Below are positions 34,291 to 42,450 of a DNA stretch of 64,000 nt, piece by piece (the stretch's first letter is position 1; the number at the start of each line of letters is the position of its first letter). The notes under the pieces were generated by a model. The model searched no databases and was not told where the DNA came from. It saw nothing but the letters and a program-made list of their open reading frames with translations. A program made the translations under genes and the position numbers. Source of the stretch: Pseudomonas arcuscaelestis (GTDB lineage Bacteria; Pseudomonadota; Gammaproteobacteria; Pseudomonadales; Pseudomonadaceae); assembly GCF_016881005.1 (NCBI RefSeq), contig NZ_JACOPV010000014.1:62001-126000 (forward strand), read 5' to 3'.

Positions 34291-35493
34291 TTACACCCGC
34301 TCGATGGCCAAAGCCAAGCCTTGCCCTACGCCGACACACATCGTTGCCAAGCCTTTGCGGCCGCCGGTTTTCTCCAGCTGATGCATGGCCGTGAGAATCA
34401 GACGCGCGCCACTCATGCCCAGCGGGTGCCCCAGGGCGATCGCGCCGCCATTGGGATTAACCTGTGGCGCATCGTCGGCCAGCCCCAGTTCACGCAGGAC
34501 GGCCAAGCCTTGGCTGGCGAAGGCTTCGTTCAGCTCAATCACATCGAAATCACTGACTGCCACACCGAGACGCTCGCTCAGCTTGCGCACTGCGGGCACT
34601 GGACCAATGCCCATCACGCGCGGAGCGACGCCGGCACTGGCCATTCCCAGTACCCGGGCACGCGGGGTCAAGCCGTGCTTTTTCACCGCATCAGCCGACG
34701 CCAGCAACAGCGCGGCGGCACCATCGTTAACGCCCGAAGCGTTGCCAGCAGTGACGGTTTTGTCTGGGCCGTTGACCGGCTTGAGGCGGGTCAGGGCTTC
34801 AAGGGTAGTGTCGGCCCGAGGATGCTCGTCCTGCTCAACCACCGTATCGCCCTTCTTGTGGGCGATACGCACAGCCACGATTTCTTCGGCAAAGTAACCA
34901 GCGGCCTGGGCTGCAGCGGTTCGCTGCTGGCTGCGCAGCGCGAAGGCATCTTGGTCGGCACGCGACACCTGGTAATCATCGGCGACGTTGTCAGCCGTCT
35001 GCGGCATGGCATCGACGCCATACTGAGCCTTCATCAGCGGATTGATGAAACGCCAGCCAATGGTGGTGTCCTCCAGCTTCATGTTGCGCGAGTAGGCGCT
35101 GTCGGCCTTACCCATGACAAATGGAGCGCGGGACATCGACTCGACGCCACCGGCAATTGCCAGCTCCATTTCGCCGCTAGCAATGGCACGAAATGCCGTG
35201 CCTACCGCGTCCATACCCGAGGCACAAAGACGGTTGAGGGTTACCCCCGGCACGCTGTCCGGCAAACCGGCCAGCAACAGCGCCATACGCGCAACGTTAC
35301 GGTTGTCTTCACCGGCCTGGTTGGCGCAGCCGAGGAACACTTCGTCCACCTGGTCCCATTGCACTTGCGGGTTACGCTCGATCAGTGCCTTGAGCGGTAC
35401 GGCTGCCAGATCATCGGCACGTACACCGGCGAGGGCGCCGCCGAAACGGCCAATGGGAGTGCGAATGGCGTCGCAGATAAACACTTCGCGCAT
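34291..35493 (-). CDS. pcaF: 3-oxoadipyl-CoA thiolase
   Basis: A 400-residue thiolase. The acyl-accepting Cys is in LNRLCASGMDAVG (~residue 90), and the active-site His and distal motif are in NGGAIALGHPLGMSGARL. It cleaves 3-oxoadipyl-CoA to succinyl-CoA and acetyl-CoA, the last step of the pathway. The ATG overlaps the catJ stop by one base (TAATG), with GGAG inside the catJ end. Confidence 0.96.
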   Translation of the reverse strand: MREVFICDAIRTPIGRFGGALAGVRADDLAAVPLKALIERNPQVQWDQVDEVFLGCANQAGEDNRNVARMALLLAGLPDSVPGVTLNRLCASGMDAVGTAFRAIASGEMELAIAGGVESMSRAPFVMGKADSAYSRNMKLEDTTIGWRFINPLMKAQYGVDAMPQTADNVADDYQVSRADQDAFALRSQQRTAAAQAAGYFAEEIVAVRIAHKKGDTVVEQDEHPRADTTLEALTRLKPVNGPDKTVTAGNASGVNDGAAALLLASADAVKKHGLTPRARVLGMASAGVAPRVMGIGPVPAVRKLSERLGVAVSDFDVIELNEAFASQGLAVLRELGLADDAPQVNPNGGAIALGHPLGMSGARLILTAMHQLEKTGGRKGLATMCVGVGQGLALAIERV

Positions 35494-36272
35494 TATGCTT
35501 CTCCTGGCGCTTGGCCGTGGGCAGCAGCAGTGCGCGCTTCCAGGTCGCGCAAGGCACTGAGCTCGACTTCAGTCGGTTCGGCGGTGATCTGGACATCATC
35601 GGCAAAACGAATCGCCCAGCCAGTGGCCGCTACAATTTGCTCACGGGTCACACCAGGATGGATCGCGGTCACGACGAACTCGTGGGTATCCGCTTCCGGT
35701 TCCATGATGCACAGGTCAGTGATGATTCCCACCGGCCCTTCGCCAGGCAGTCCCAGGCGCTTGCGCGAATCCCCTCCTTCGCCGTGGCCCACCGAGGTGA
35801 TGAAGTCGAGTTTGTCGACAAAGGCACGGTTGGACTGCTTGAGGATGATCAACACCTGCTTGGCGGAGCCGGCAATCTCCGGCGCGCCACCGGCACCTGG
35901 CAGGCGCACTTTAGGCTGATGATAGTCACCGACTACCGTGGTGTTGATGTTGCCGAAGCGGTCCACTTGAGCGGCGCCCAAAAAACCCACATCAATACGA
36001 CCACCCTGCAGCCAGTACCGAAAGATTTCGCCGGTCGGCACCACGGTGTCCGCAGTTTCGGCCAGTTCACCGTCACCAATCGAAAGCGGCAATACGCTTG
36101 GCTTGGCGCCAATCGGACCGGATTCATAGATCAGTACCACATCCGGAGAAGACGTCAGCCGCGCCAGGTTAGCAGCCTTGGAAGGCAGGCCAATGCCCAC
36201 GAAGCACACGGCACCATTGCGCAGACGACGGGCTGCGGCGACGGTCATCATTTCATTGGTGGAGTAGCTCAT
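35493..36272 (-). CDS. catJ: 3-oxoadipate CoA-transferase subunit B (CatJ type)
   Basis: A 259-residue beta subunit of a glutaconate-type CoA-transferase. It starts MSYSTNEMMTVAAARRLRNG; IYESGPIGA carries the conserved catalytic Glu region and GGAPEIAGSA follows. Length and sequence are those of CatJ/PA0227-type proteins, not the ~213-residue PcaJ of the P. putida type. With CatI it moves CoA from succinyl-CoA to 3-oxoadipate. It starts in the catI stop (ATGA) after GGAGG. Confidence 0.88.
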   Translation of the reverse strand: MSYSTNEMMTVAAARRLRNGAVCFVGIGLPSKAANLARLTSSPDVVLIYESGPIGAKPSVLPLSIGDGELAETADTVVPTGEIFRYWLQGGRIDVGFLGAAQVDRFGNINTTVVGDYHQPKVRLPGAGGAPEIAGSAKQVLIILKQSNRAFVDKLDFITSVGHGEGGDSRKRLGLPGEGPVGIITDLCIMEPEADTHEFVVTAIHPGVTREQIVAATGWAIRFADDVQITAEPTEVELSALRDLEARTAAAHGQAPGEA

Positions 36273-37129
36273 TGTGCAGCCTCCGAAGCGCTGGCCAGTT
36301 TTGCCTTGAATTCGTTGAAATCGGCGGTGCCGCGAATGTATTCGTCGATCCAGGCGGTGAAGACCTCGCGATTGCGCGCAATCGGATCCCAGGCCTGATA
36401 GAAACGGTTGTCTCGCTCGTAATAGCCATGCGCGTAGGATGGGTGCGCACCGCCAGGCACCAGACAGACCGCCGAAAGTGCCCAGGTAGGCAGCACACAG
36501 GCGTTCATCGGCGCCTTGAGGTCATCGACAATTTCTTCGACAGTGACGATGCAACGCTTGGCCGCCAGTGCTGCCTCTTTCTGTACACCAAGGATGCCCC
36601 AGAGCAGCACGTTGCCTTTGCGGTCGGCCTTCTGTGCGTGAATCACGGTGACATCCGGGCGAACCGAAGGAACGGCGGCAAGCACTTCACCGGTAAACGG
36701 GCAGGTCACGCTCTTGATCAGCGGGTTGACCTTGGGCAGATCGGAGCCGGCATAAGCGCGCAGCACGGCAAAAGGCAGGCCCGAGGCACCGGCAACATAG
36801 GCGTTGGCCAGGTCAGCATGGCTGTGCTCTTCGATTTCCATTGCTTGCGGCCACTGCTTTTCGACGGCGTCGCGCAAACGGTGCAACGAGCCGACACCGG
36901 GGTTGCCACCCCAGGAAAAAATCAGTTTACGAGCACAGCCGGCGCCGATCAGCTGATCGTAGATCAGGTCAGGAGTCATACGTACCAGGGTCAGATCTTT
37001 CTTGCCCTGACGAATGATTTCATGCCCGGCGGCAGTCGGAATCAAATGCGTAAAGCCTTCGAGGGCGACGCTGTCACCGTCATGGACGAATTGCTTCACG
37101 GCGTCGTGGAGCGAGAGAATTTCAGCCAT
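36269..37129 (-). CDS. catI: 3-oxoadipate CoA-transferase subunit A (CatI type)
   Basis: A 286-residue alpha subunit with the family motif IFSWGGNPGVGSLHR and VSVRPDVTVIHAQKADRKGN-like segment. It belongs with CatI/PA0226 rather than the ~231-residue PcaI. First gene of catI-catJ-pcaF-pcaT-pcaB-pcaD-pcaC. AGGAG lies 6 nt before the ATG, and paired PcaR boxes lie about 100 bp upstream. Confidence 0.88.
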   Translation of the reverse strand: MAEILSLHDAVKQFVHDGDSVALEGFTHLIPTAAGHEIIRQGKKDLTLVRMTPDLIYDQLIGAGCARKLIFSWGGNPGVGSLHRLRDAVEKQWPQAMEIEEHSHADLANAYVAGASGLPFAVLRAYAGSDLPKVNPLIKSVTCPFTGEVLAAVPSVRPDVTVIHAQKADRKGNVLLWGILGVQKEAALAAKRCIVTVEEIVDDLKAPMNACVLPTWALSAVCLVPGGAHPSYAHGYYERDNRFYQAWDPIARNREVFTAWIDEYIRGTADFNEFKAKLASASEAAQ

Positions 37130-37226
37130 TGCAGACTCCTGGATATGCTGAGTCGAGGTCGGTGTGCAAGGCGCCTGGAGCGGCGCCGGTAGGACTTCAG
37201 ATTAAGACGGGGCTGGGGCCGGTACA

Positions 37227-37260
37227 ATCCGATAATCGACTAACTGTTCGATTATCGAAC
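37227..37260 (-). promoter_or_regulatory. PcaR operator/promoter of the catI-pcaC operon
   Basis: GTTCGATTATCGAAC (37246-37260) is a perfect 15-bp palindrome. A second core, GATAATC (37231-37237), lies with its centre 19 bp away. Read toward catI this gives TTCGAT-N16-GATTAT, so the boxes coincide with the -35 and -10 elements, as known for PcaR-controlled promoters. Confidence 0.8.
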
Positions 37261-37304
37261 CGATTGTTACCCTGCTAAACAATCTCGCCGAAGCAGTCCG
37301 CCAC

Positions 37305-38651
37305 TCAAGTTGCGTCAGCGTGGCTGACCATGCCTTTGATGATCACTGCCAGGGTGGCCAGCGCTGCCGGGATAACCAGGGCGGTGAGCACCTGTTCGAA
37401 GTTCCAACCTAACCCCAACAGGGTCGCGCCCATCCAGGCACCTAGAATGGCGCCGAAACGACCGATGCCGAGCATCCATGACACGCCCGTGGCACGGCCT
37501 TGGGTCGGATAGAAACGCGCCGCCAGCGAAGGCATGGCCGATTGCGCACCGTTGACGCACATACCCGCAATCAGCACCAGCGTCGCCAACACGGTGATGT
37601 TGCCAAGGCTCTGGCCCACCGCGTAGGCAAATACCCCTGCCAGCAGATAGAAAGTGCCGATAACCTTGTGTGGGTTGAAGCGGTCCATGGCCCAGCCTAC
37701 GACCACCGCACTGAGCACCCCGCCGAACTGGAACAAGGCACCAATAAATGCGGCCTGCTCCATGCTCGCGCCACTGTCGCGCATCAGCGTTGGCAACCAA
37801 CTGGTGAGCAGGTAGACAATTACCAGGCCCATGAAATACGTCAGCCACAACAATATGGTGCCGGCGCTATAGGTTCCGGAGAAAATCACCGCAAACACAT
37901 TGCGAGCCTTCACCGAGTTCTGTTCCGGCACGCTGAAACTCGATGCCTGGCCGACAATGGCCGGATCGATCGGCGTTAGGGTCTTGCGCACCTTATCGGT
38001 ACCACGGTTGCGCACCACCAGAAAGCGCGCAGACTCCGGTAACCAGAACAACAGGACCACGGCAAGTAACAGCGGCAGAAGGCCACCGATCAGCAGCAAA
38101 CTATGCCAGCCGAATGCCGGAATCAGCTTGGCCGAAATGAACCCACCGCCGGCCATGCCCAGGTTGAAACCACAGAACATACTGGTGACCAGCAGCGACT
38201 TGTGTCGTTCCGGGGTGTATTCGGAAAGCAGTGTGGTGGCGTTGGGCATACCGGCGCCAAGCCCCAGGCCGGTGAGAAAACGCAGCACCAGCAATTGATC
38301 GAGATTGCTGCTGTAGGCCGATGCCAGACTGAAAGCGCCGAACACCACCACCGCCCCCACCAGCACCACCTTGCGTCCAAAGCGGTCGGCCAGGGGGCCC
38401 GAGCCCAGCGCCCCGAACACCATGCCAATCAGCGCCGCACTCATGACCGGGCCCAGGCTGGCGCGGTCGATGCCCCAATCCTGGGACAGCGCCGGGGCAA
38501 TGAAGCCCATGGCGGCGGTGTCCAGACCATCGAGAAAAACAATAAGGAAGCACAGAATCACCACGCGCCATTGGTAGCGCGACAGGGGTTGTGTATTGAT
38601 GAAAGACTGCACATCAAGGCAGTTTCCGACAGCAGCTTGTGGACTGTTCAT
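37305..38651 (-). CDS. pcaK: MFS 4-hydroxybenzoate/protocatechuate transporter PcaK
   Basis: A 448-residue aromatic acid:H+ symporter. It has the helix-1 motif FLDGLDTAAMGFIAPAL, loop motif GPLADRFGRKVVLVG and, after helix 8, GWAMDRFNPHKV. It imports 4-hydroxybenzoate and acts in chemotaxis to it in P. putida. It has its own promoter region with PcaR-like boxes. The leader AAAAATAA overlaps the start and may be a Crc/Hfq site. It lies between pcaR and catI on the same strand. Confidence 0.94.
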   Translation of the reverse strand: MNSPQAAVGNCLDVQSFINTQPLSRYQWRVVILCFLIVFLDGLDTAAMGFIAPALSQDWGIDRASLGPVMSAALIGMVFGALGSGPLADRFGRKVVLVGAVVVFGAFSLASAYSSNLDQLLVLRFLTGLGLGAGMPNATTLLSEYTPERHKSLLVTSMFCGFNLGMAGGGFISAKLIPAFGWHSLLLIGGLLPLLLAVVLLFWLPESARFLVVRNRGTDKVRKTLTPIDPAIVGQASSFSVPEQNSVKARNVFAVIFSGTYSAGTILLWLTYFMGLVIVYLLTSWLPTLMRDSGASMEQAAFIGALFQFGGVLSAVVVGWAMDRFNPHKVIGTFYLLAGVFAYAVGQSLGNITVLATLVLIAGMCVNGAQSAMPSLAARFYPTQGRATGVSWMLGIGRFGAILGAWMGATLLGLGWNFEQVLTALVIPAALATLAVIIKGMVSHADAT

Positions 38652-38658
38652 TATTTTT
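38651..38658 (-). promoter_or_regulatory. Candidate Crc/Hfq motif overlapping the pcaK start
   Basis: On the coding strand GGATAAAAATAATG contains AAAAATAA, a match to AANAANAA whose last A is the first base of the ATG. Motif match only. Confidence 0.45.
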
Positions 38659-38766
38659 ATCCAGTAGAAGCGCGCGAATGTGCGGGTGCGCGCGTGATCG
38701 CCACAACCGATCGGGACAGACCGATCGGTGTGCGAAGGACATTAATAACAGGCCGAAAGCGGCGCA

Positions 38767-38799
38767 ATTCGGTAAACGCAACACTGTGCGTTTATCGAA
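38767..38799 (-). promoter_or_regulatory. PcaR-like operator of pcaK
   Basis: GTGCGTTTATCGAAC (38785-38799) matches the catI box at 12 of 15 positions. A second core, GGTAAAC (38770-38776), is centred 19 bp away, the same spacing as at catI and pcaR. The boxes are weaker than the other two. Confidence 0.65.
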
Positions 38800-38814
38800 C
38801 AGGAACGTGCCGTG

Positions 38815-39690
38815 TCAGGCAAACAACTGGGTACTCAAATCGCGACTGGCGGCGATCATGATTGGCAGGAAGCGCTGCTCAAGCTCGGAACGGCTGACCC
38901 GACCGGCATGGGTACTGACGTTCAACGCTGCCAGCACCTGCCCGGACGCATCGTAGACCGGTACGGCAATTGAACGCAGGCCTTGCTCCAATTCCTGGTC
39001 AACCACACACCAACCCTGCTGACGTACCTGCTGCAAGCACTCAAGCAGCGCCGCCGGATCGTGGATGGTACGACTGGTCTTGGCCTGCAGGTCGGCATGT
39101 TCCAGGTATTCATGCAGCGTTGCATCATCCAGCGCCGCCAGGAGGATGCGGCCCATGGACGTGCAGTAGGCCGGCAGCCGCCCTCCGACCGAAAGATCCA
39201 CGGAAATCAAGCGCTGCACCGTGGCCGAGCGAGCTATATAAAGGATGTCGTCGCCTTCGAGGGTGGCCATGTTGCAGGCCTCGTGCAATTGATCACTCAT
39301 TCGATCCAGATACGGCTGGGCCGACACCGCCAGTGGCGTGGAGGACAAATACGCGTGACCAAGGGTCAATACTTTGGGCAGGAGTGAATAGGTGCGTCCA
39401 TCGGTAGTGGCGTAGCCCAGCTTGATCAAGGTGTGCAGGCAACGGCGCACGGCAGCACGTGGAATTTCCGTGCGATGGCTGATCTGCGCGATAGTCAAAT
39501 GACGCTTGCGCTCCTGGAACGCCTGAACCACCGCCAGCCCACGGGCCAGAGAGGTCATGAAATCCGGATCGCCGGTAAACGCCTGTATGCGTTTTGCCGG
39601 CGAGGCAACGATGGGGGGCGCTAGGGACGCAAACGAACTGCGTACCTCATCGTTCAATCCAGGCGCTTTGGGCGGGGTTTCTTCTGTCAT
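38815..39690 (-). CDS. pcaR: IclR-family activator of the pca genes
   Basis: A 291-residue IclR protein. The N-terminal winged HTH (LARGLAVVQAFQERKRHLTIAQISHRTEIPRAAVRRCLHTLIKLGYA, ~residues 45-95) is followed by an effector domain (SVGGRLPAYCTSMGRILLAAL). PcaR binds 3-oxoadipate, activates catI- and pcaK-type operons and represses its own gene. Paired boxes overlap its promoter at 39719-39750. Confidence 0.94.
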   Translation of the reverse strand: MTEETPPKAPGLNDEVRSSFASLAPPIVASPAKRIQAFTGDPDFMTSLARGLAVVQAFQERKRHLTIAQISHRTEIPRAAVRRCLHTLIKLGYATTDGRTYSLLPKVLTLGHAYLSSTPLAVSAQPYLDRMSDQLHEACNMATLEGDDILYIARSATVQRLISVDLSVGGRLPAYCTSMGRILLAALDDATLHEYLEHADLQAKTSRTIHDPAALLECLQQVRQQGWCVVDQELEQGLRSIAVPVYDASGQVLAALNVSTHAGRVSRSELEQRFLPIMIAASRDLSTQLFA

Positions 39691-39718
39691 GGCTCATCTC
39701 GACAACACGGTCAGTGGG

Positions 39719-39752
39719 GCGATTATCGAACCATCGACCGATAATCGCAATT
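39719..39752 (-). promoter_or_regulatory. pcaR promoter with paired PcaR boxes
   Basis: GATTATC (39721-39727) and GATAATC (39740-39746) are centred 19 bp apart. On the pcaR strand the sequence reads TTGCGA-N17-GATAAT, a good -35/-10 pair embedded in the boxes, which fits autorepression. The same boxes lie just upstream of the divergent promoter at 39751. Confidence 0.78.
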
Positions 39753-39778
39753 GACCGCCACCCTCAATTGCTTATACC
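39751..39778 (+). promoter_or_regulatory. Sigma-70-like promoter of a candidate sRNA
   Basis: TTGACC (39751-39756), a 16-bp spacer and TATACC (39773-39778) predict a start near 39785. The PcaR boxes abut it upstream. Confidence 0.5.
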
Positions 39779-39784
39779 TTTCTA

Positions 39785-39874
39785 CCGCCACCATGTGGCT
39801 TCTTGGAGAGACTGGTCAGGTACCCACCGTAGAAGTCCCAGGCACGGCCTTGCCCACGAAGCGAGGCCGTTTTT
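39785..39874 (+). ncRNA. Candidate ~90-nt small RNA divergent from pcaR
   Basis: The predicted transcript has a 10-bp stem, TGTGGCTTCT (39794-39803) with AGAAGTCCCA (39831-39840), with 8 Watson-Crick pairs and one wobble. Inside it is a loop containing GGTCAGGTACC. It ends in a terminator hairpin, ACGGCCT (39844-39850) with AGGCCGT (39864-39870), followed by TTTT. No plausible protein with a ribosome site lies in it. The promoter is a fair match to sigma-70. The target is unknown. Confidence 0.5.
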
Positions 39875-40040
39875 CCTTCCCCAGGCCGTGACGGCAATCT
39901 GTTAACAATCGCTGAAGAACTTTTGCTGTCGGCAAGCGTTCAAGCGAAACCACACAGCTATTTAACAAACCCGCAACAAATGCCGGTGTTTGTTGTCACT
40001 ACTGAAACAACAGAGTTACACGACGATAGAACTTGCTTGC

Positions 40041-40296
40041 TATAATCAAGTTCCACGCCTGGCTCGGAAGGTAGTTGCAGGATTCACGCTGCGCTGATCA
40101 GAAGGCATATCGGGTGTGGCCCTGATGCAAGTCCACATGTTTGAAAATTCTGCTATACGCATAGACTTGCCTATTCAGAACTACTGTTGCTGCGACAGTA
40201 ATCACGCTCTGGCCGCGTAGCCGTGTGCACGGTGTGCTTTAACAAAGCCCCGCACGCGTTAACGCCGGAGTTTATTCATAACCAACAGGTAGCACT
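40041..40296 (+). promoter_or_regulatory. Consensus -10 and long 5' leader before the 66-aa gene
   Basis: A perfect TATAAT at 40041-40046 would start transcription near 40053, leaving about 240 nt before the GTG at 40297. The -35 is weak (GTTACA near 40015). The leader contains an ACTGT-TGCTGCG-ACAGT hairpin (40181-40197) and further GC-rich stems. It may be a regulatory leader or a separate RNA. 39875-40040 shows nothing else. Confidence 0.4.
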
Positions 40297-40497
40297 GTGA
40301 CGAAAGACGAACTGCGCGCGGAACTTGAGCGCCAGGAGCAACGTTACAAGGAAGTTTATGGCGGGGAAGTCACCACCTACGCCGCACAACCCGACCCAGA
40401 GCGCAAGCCCTGGCGTAAACGTGCAAGTATCCTGGACCAGGCATTTGCCCAGGAACTGCAAAAGATCGAAAAAGAGCTCAAGCCTGACGAGCCATAG
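40297..40497 (+). CDS. Conserved hypothetical protein, 66 aa
   Basis: A small, highly charged soluble protein starting MTKDELRAELERQEQRYKEVYGG and ending QKIEKELKPDEP, largely helical, with a likely short coiled coil at each end around YAAQPDPERKPWRKR. The start is GTG with AGGT 7 nt upstream. It follows a long leader. A 21-nt hairpin follows its stop at 40513. Function unknown. Confidence 0.7.
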   Translation: MTKDELRAELERQEQRYKEVYGGEVTTYAAQPDPERKPWRKRASILDQAFAQELQKIEKELKPDEP

Positions 40498-40512
40498 CAG
40501 CTGTCGCGCTTA

Positions 40513-40533
40513 CCGCCTGCTTCAAGCAGGCGG
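40513..40533 (+). terminator. Hairpin after the 66-aa gene
   Basis: CCGCCTGC-TTCAA-GCAGGCGG is a perfect 8-bp stem; no T-run follows. The remaining 40534-40832 is AT-rich pitA upstream DNA with a possible -10 CATAAT at 40794-40799. Confidence 0.55.
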
Positions 40534-40832
40534 ATTGCGGGCGCCTACAACGGTCCCTGAAGGCTGACCATTACAGCATGTGCAGAAGGCGGAAATGGAA
40601 TTTCACAAATTTCATACGGCCGTTTGAATTTTTAATGCGCGCAAAAAAAATGCGTAAACCTTTATATTTTCTCGATTTTTACCGAATTTAACGCTTATTT
40701 ACCGGGCGTTATCCACTACATAGTTGCCCGAAAAAGCGCCAAAACGGCCAAGACCGGTCAGCGGCGGGTGCATCGATTAACCGGGATTTCTGGCATAATC
40801 GCGCCCCCTTATGACCGGGTCAGAAAACCTTC

Positions 40833-42305
40833 ATGATCGATTTATTCAGCGGACTTGATGCTTGGGTACTGGTGAGCTTGCTGCTCGCTTTGACCTTCGT
40901 ACTCGCCTTCGAGTTCATCAATGGCTTTCATGACACCGCTAACGCGGTAGCTACAGTCATTTATACCAAAGCCATGCCCCCACACCTGGCGGTGTTCTTT
41001 TCCGGGGTGTTCAACTTCCTTGGTGTGCTGCTCGGCGGTGTCGGGGTGGCCTATGCCATCGTCCACCTGCTGCCGGTGGAGCTGCTGATCAACGTTAACA
41101 CCGGTCATGGATTGGCCATGGTTTTCTCTCTGCTCGCCGCCGCCATCGCCTGGAACCTGGGTACCTGGTACTTCGGTATTCCGGCGTCCAGCTCGCACAC
41201 CCTGATCGGCTCGATCCTTGGCGTTGGCCTGGCCAATGCCCTGATCAGCGACATCCCGTTGGGTGATGGGGTCAACTGGCAGAAAGCTATCGATATCGGC
41301 ATGTCCCTGGTGCTCTCGCCCCTGGCCGGTTTCGCCGTGGCTGCGCTGGTACTGCTCGGGCTGAAATGGTGGCGTCCGCTGTCGAAGATGCACAAAACGC
41401 CTGAACAGCGTCGCAAGCTCGACGACAAGAAGCACCCACCTTTCTGGAACCGCCTAGTACTGGTGATTTCCGCCATGGCCGTAAGCTTCGTGCACGGTTC
41501 CAACGATGGTCAGAAAGGTATCGGCCTGATCATGCTGGTACTGATCGGTATCGTGCCAGCTCAGTTCGTTCTCGACCTGAACAGCACCACCTACCAGATC
41601 GAGCGTACTCGCGACGCCACCCTGCACCTTAACCAGTTCTACCAGCGCAACCAGGATACCCTGGGCGAATTCCTGGCACTGGGCAAGGCACAAACGGGTG
41701 ACCTGCCAGAGCAGTTCAGTTGCAATCCGCAGCAAACCGAGCCAACTATCAATGCCCTGCTCGACTCGCTCAAGGGCGTAACCGAGTACCGCTCGCTGTC
41801 GCCGGAAAAACGCGTTGAAGTGCGTCGTTACCTTCTCTGCCTGGACGACACTGCCAAGAAAGTCGGCAAGCTGCCAGGCCTGCAAGCGCGTGAAAAGGCT
41901 GACCTGGACAAGCTACGCAAAGACCTGACCGCCACTACCGAGTACGCCCCGTTCTGGGTGATCCTCGCGGTAGCCCTGGCCCTCGGCCTGGGTACCATGG
42001 TTGGCTGGAAGCGTGTCGTACTGACCATCGGTGAAAAAATCGGCAAGCAGGGCATGACTTACGCCCAGGGCATGTCGGCACAAATCACCGCTGCCTGCGC
42101 CATCGGCATGGCCAACATCTTCAGCCTGCCGGTATCGACCACCCACGTTTTGTCCTCGGGTGTAGCCGGTACCATGGTCGCAAACAAAAGCGGCCTGCAA
42201 GGCGGCACCGTCAAGACCATCCTGCTGGCCTGGGTCCTGACCCTGCCTGCAACCGTGGCCCTGTCGGCTGGCTTGTTCTGGCTGGCGACCAAGTTCATCG
42301 TCTGA
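40833..42305 (+). CDS. pitA: Low-affinity inorganic phosphate transporter (PiT family)
   Basis: A 490-residue inner-membrane Pi:H+ symporter. The duplicated PiT signature appears early (FEFINGFHDTANAVATVIYTKAM, with GIPASSSHTLIGSILGVGLA) and again later (SFVHGSNDGQKGIGLIML, with SLPVSTTHVLSSGVAGTMVA). A central hydrophilic loop of about 140 residues separates the halves. It imports metal-phosphate or phosphate when phosphate is plentiful. Single gene with a strong terminator after it. Confidence 0.93.
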   Translation: MIDLFSGLDAWVLVSLLLALTFVLAFEFINGFHDTANAVATVIYTKAMPPHLAVFFSGVFNFLGVLLGGVGVAYAIVHLLPVELLINVNTGHGLAMVFSLLAAAIAWNLGTWYFGIPASSSHTLIGSILGVGLANALISDIPLGDGVNWQKAIDIGMSLVLSPLAGFAVAALVLLGLKWWRPLSKMHKTPEQRRKLDDKKHPPFWNRLVLVISAMAVSFVHGSNDGQKGIGLIMLVLIGIVPAQFVLDLNSTTYQIERTRDATLHLNQFYQRNQDTLGEFLALGKAQTGDLPEQFSCNPQQTEPTINALLDSLKGVTEYRSLSPEKRVEVRRYLLCLDDTAKKVGKLPGLQAREKADLDKLRKDLTATTEYAPFWVILAVALALGLGTMVGWKRVVLTIGEKIGKQGMTYAQGMSAQITAACAIGMANIFSLPVSTTHVLSSGVAGTMVANKSGLQGGTVKTILLAWVLTLPATVALSAGLFWLATKFIV

Positions 42306-42319
42306 ACTGGCTCGCATTG

Positions 42320-42345
42320 AAAAAGGCGCCCTAGGGCGCCTTTTT
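42320..42345 (+). terminator. Rho-independent terminator of pitA
   Basis: AGGCGCC-CTAG-GGCGCCT lies in a perfect palindrome flanked by A5 and T5, so it can act in both directions. Confidence 0.9.
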
Positions 42346-42450
42346 CGTATTTGCTATCCGCCGCCTCATCGCAGGGCCAGCCCGCTCCAACTGGCTGGGC
42401 CTGCGACAACGTTGACGCGCCAGAAAGGGTCAACCCTGTACCCGACCTGG

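Noticed and set aside
34282..35919. A 545-codon frame antisense to pcaF/catJ
   Set aside because: Opposite two intact pathway genes; composition typical of antisense frames.
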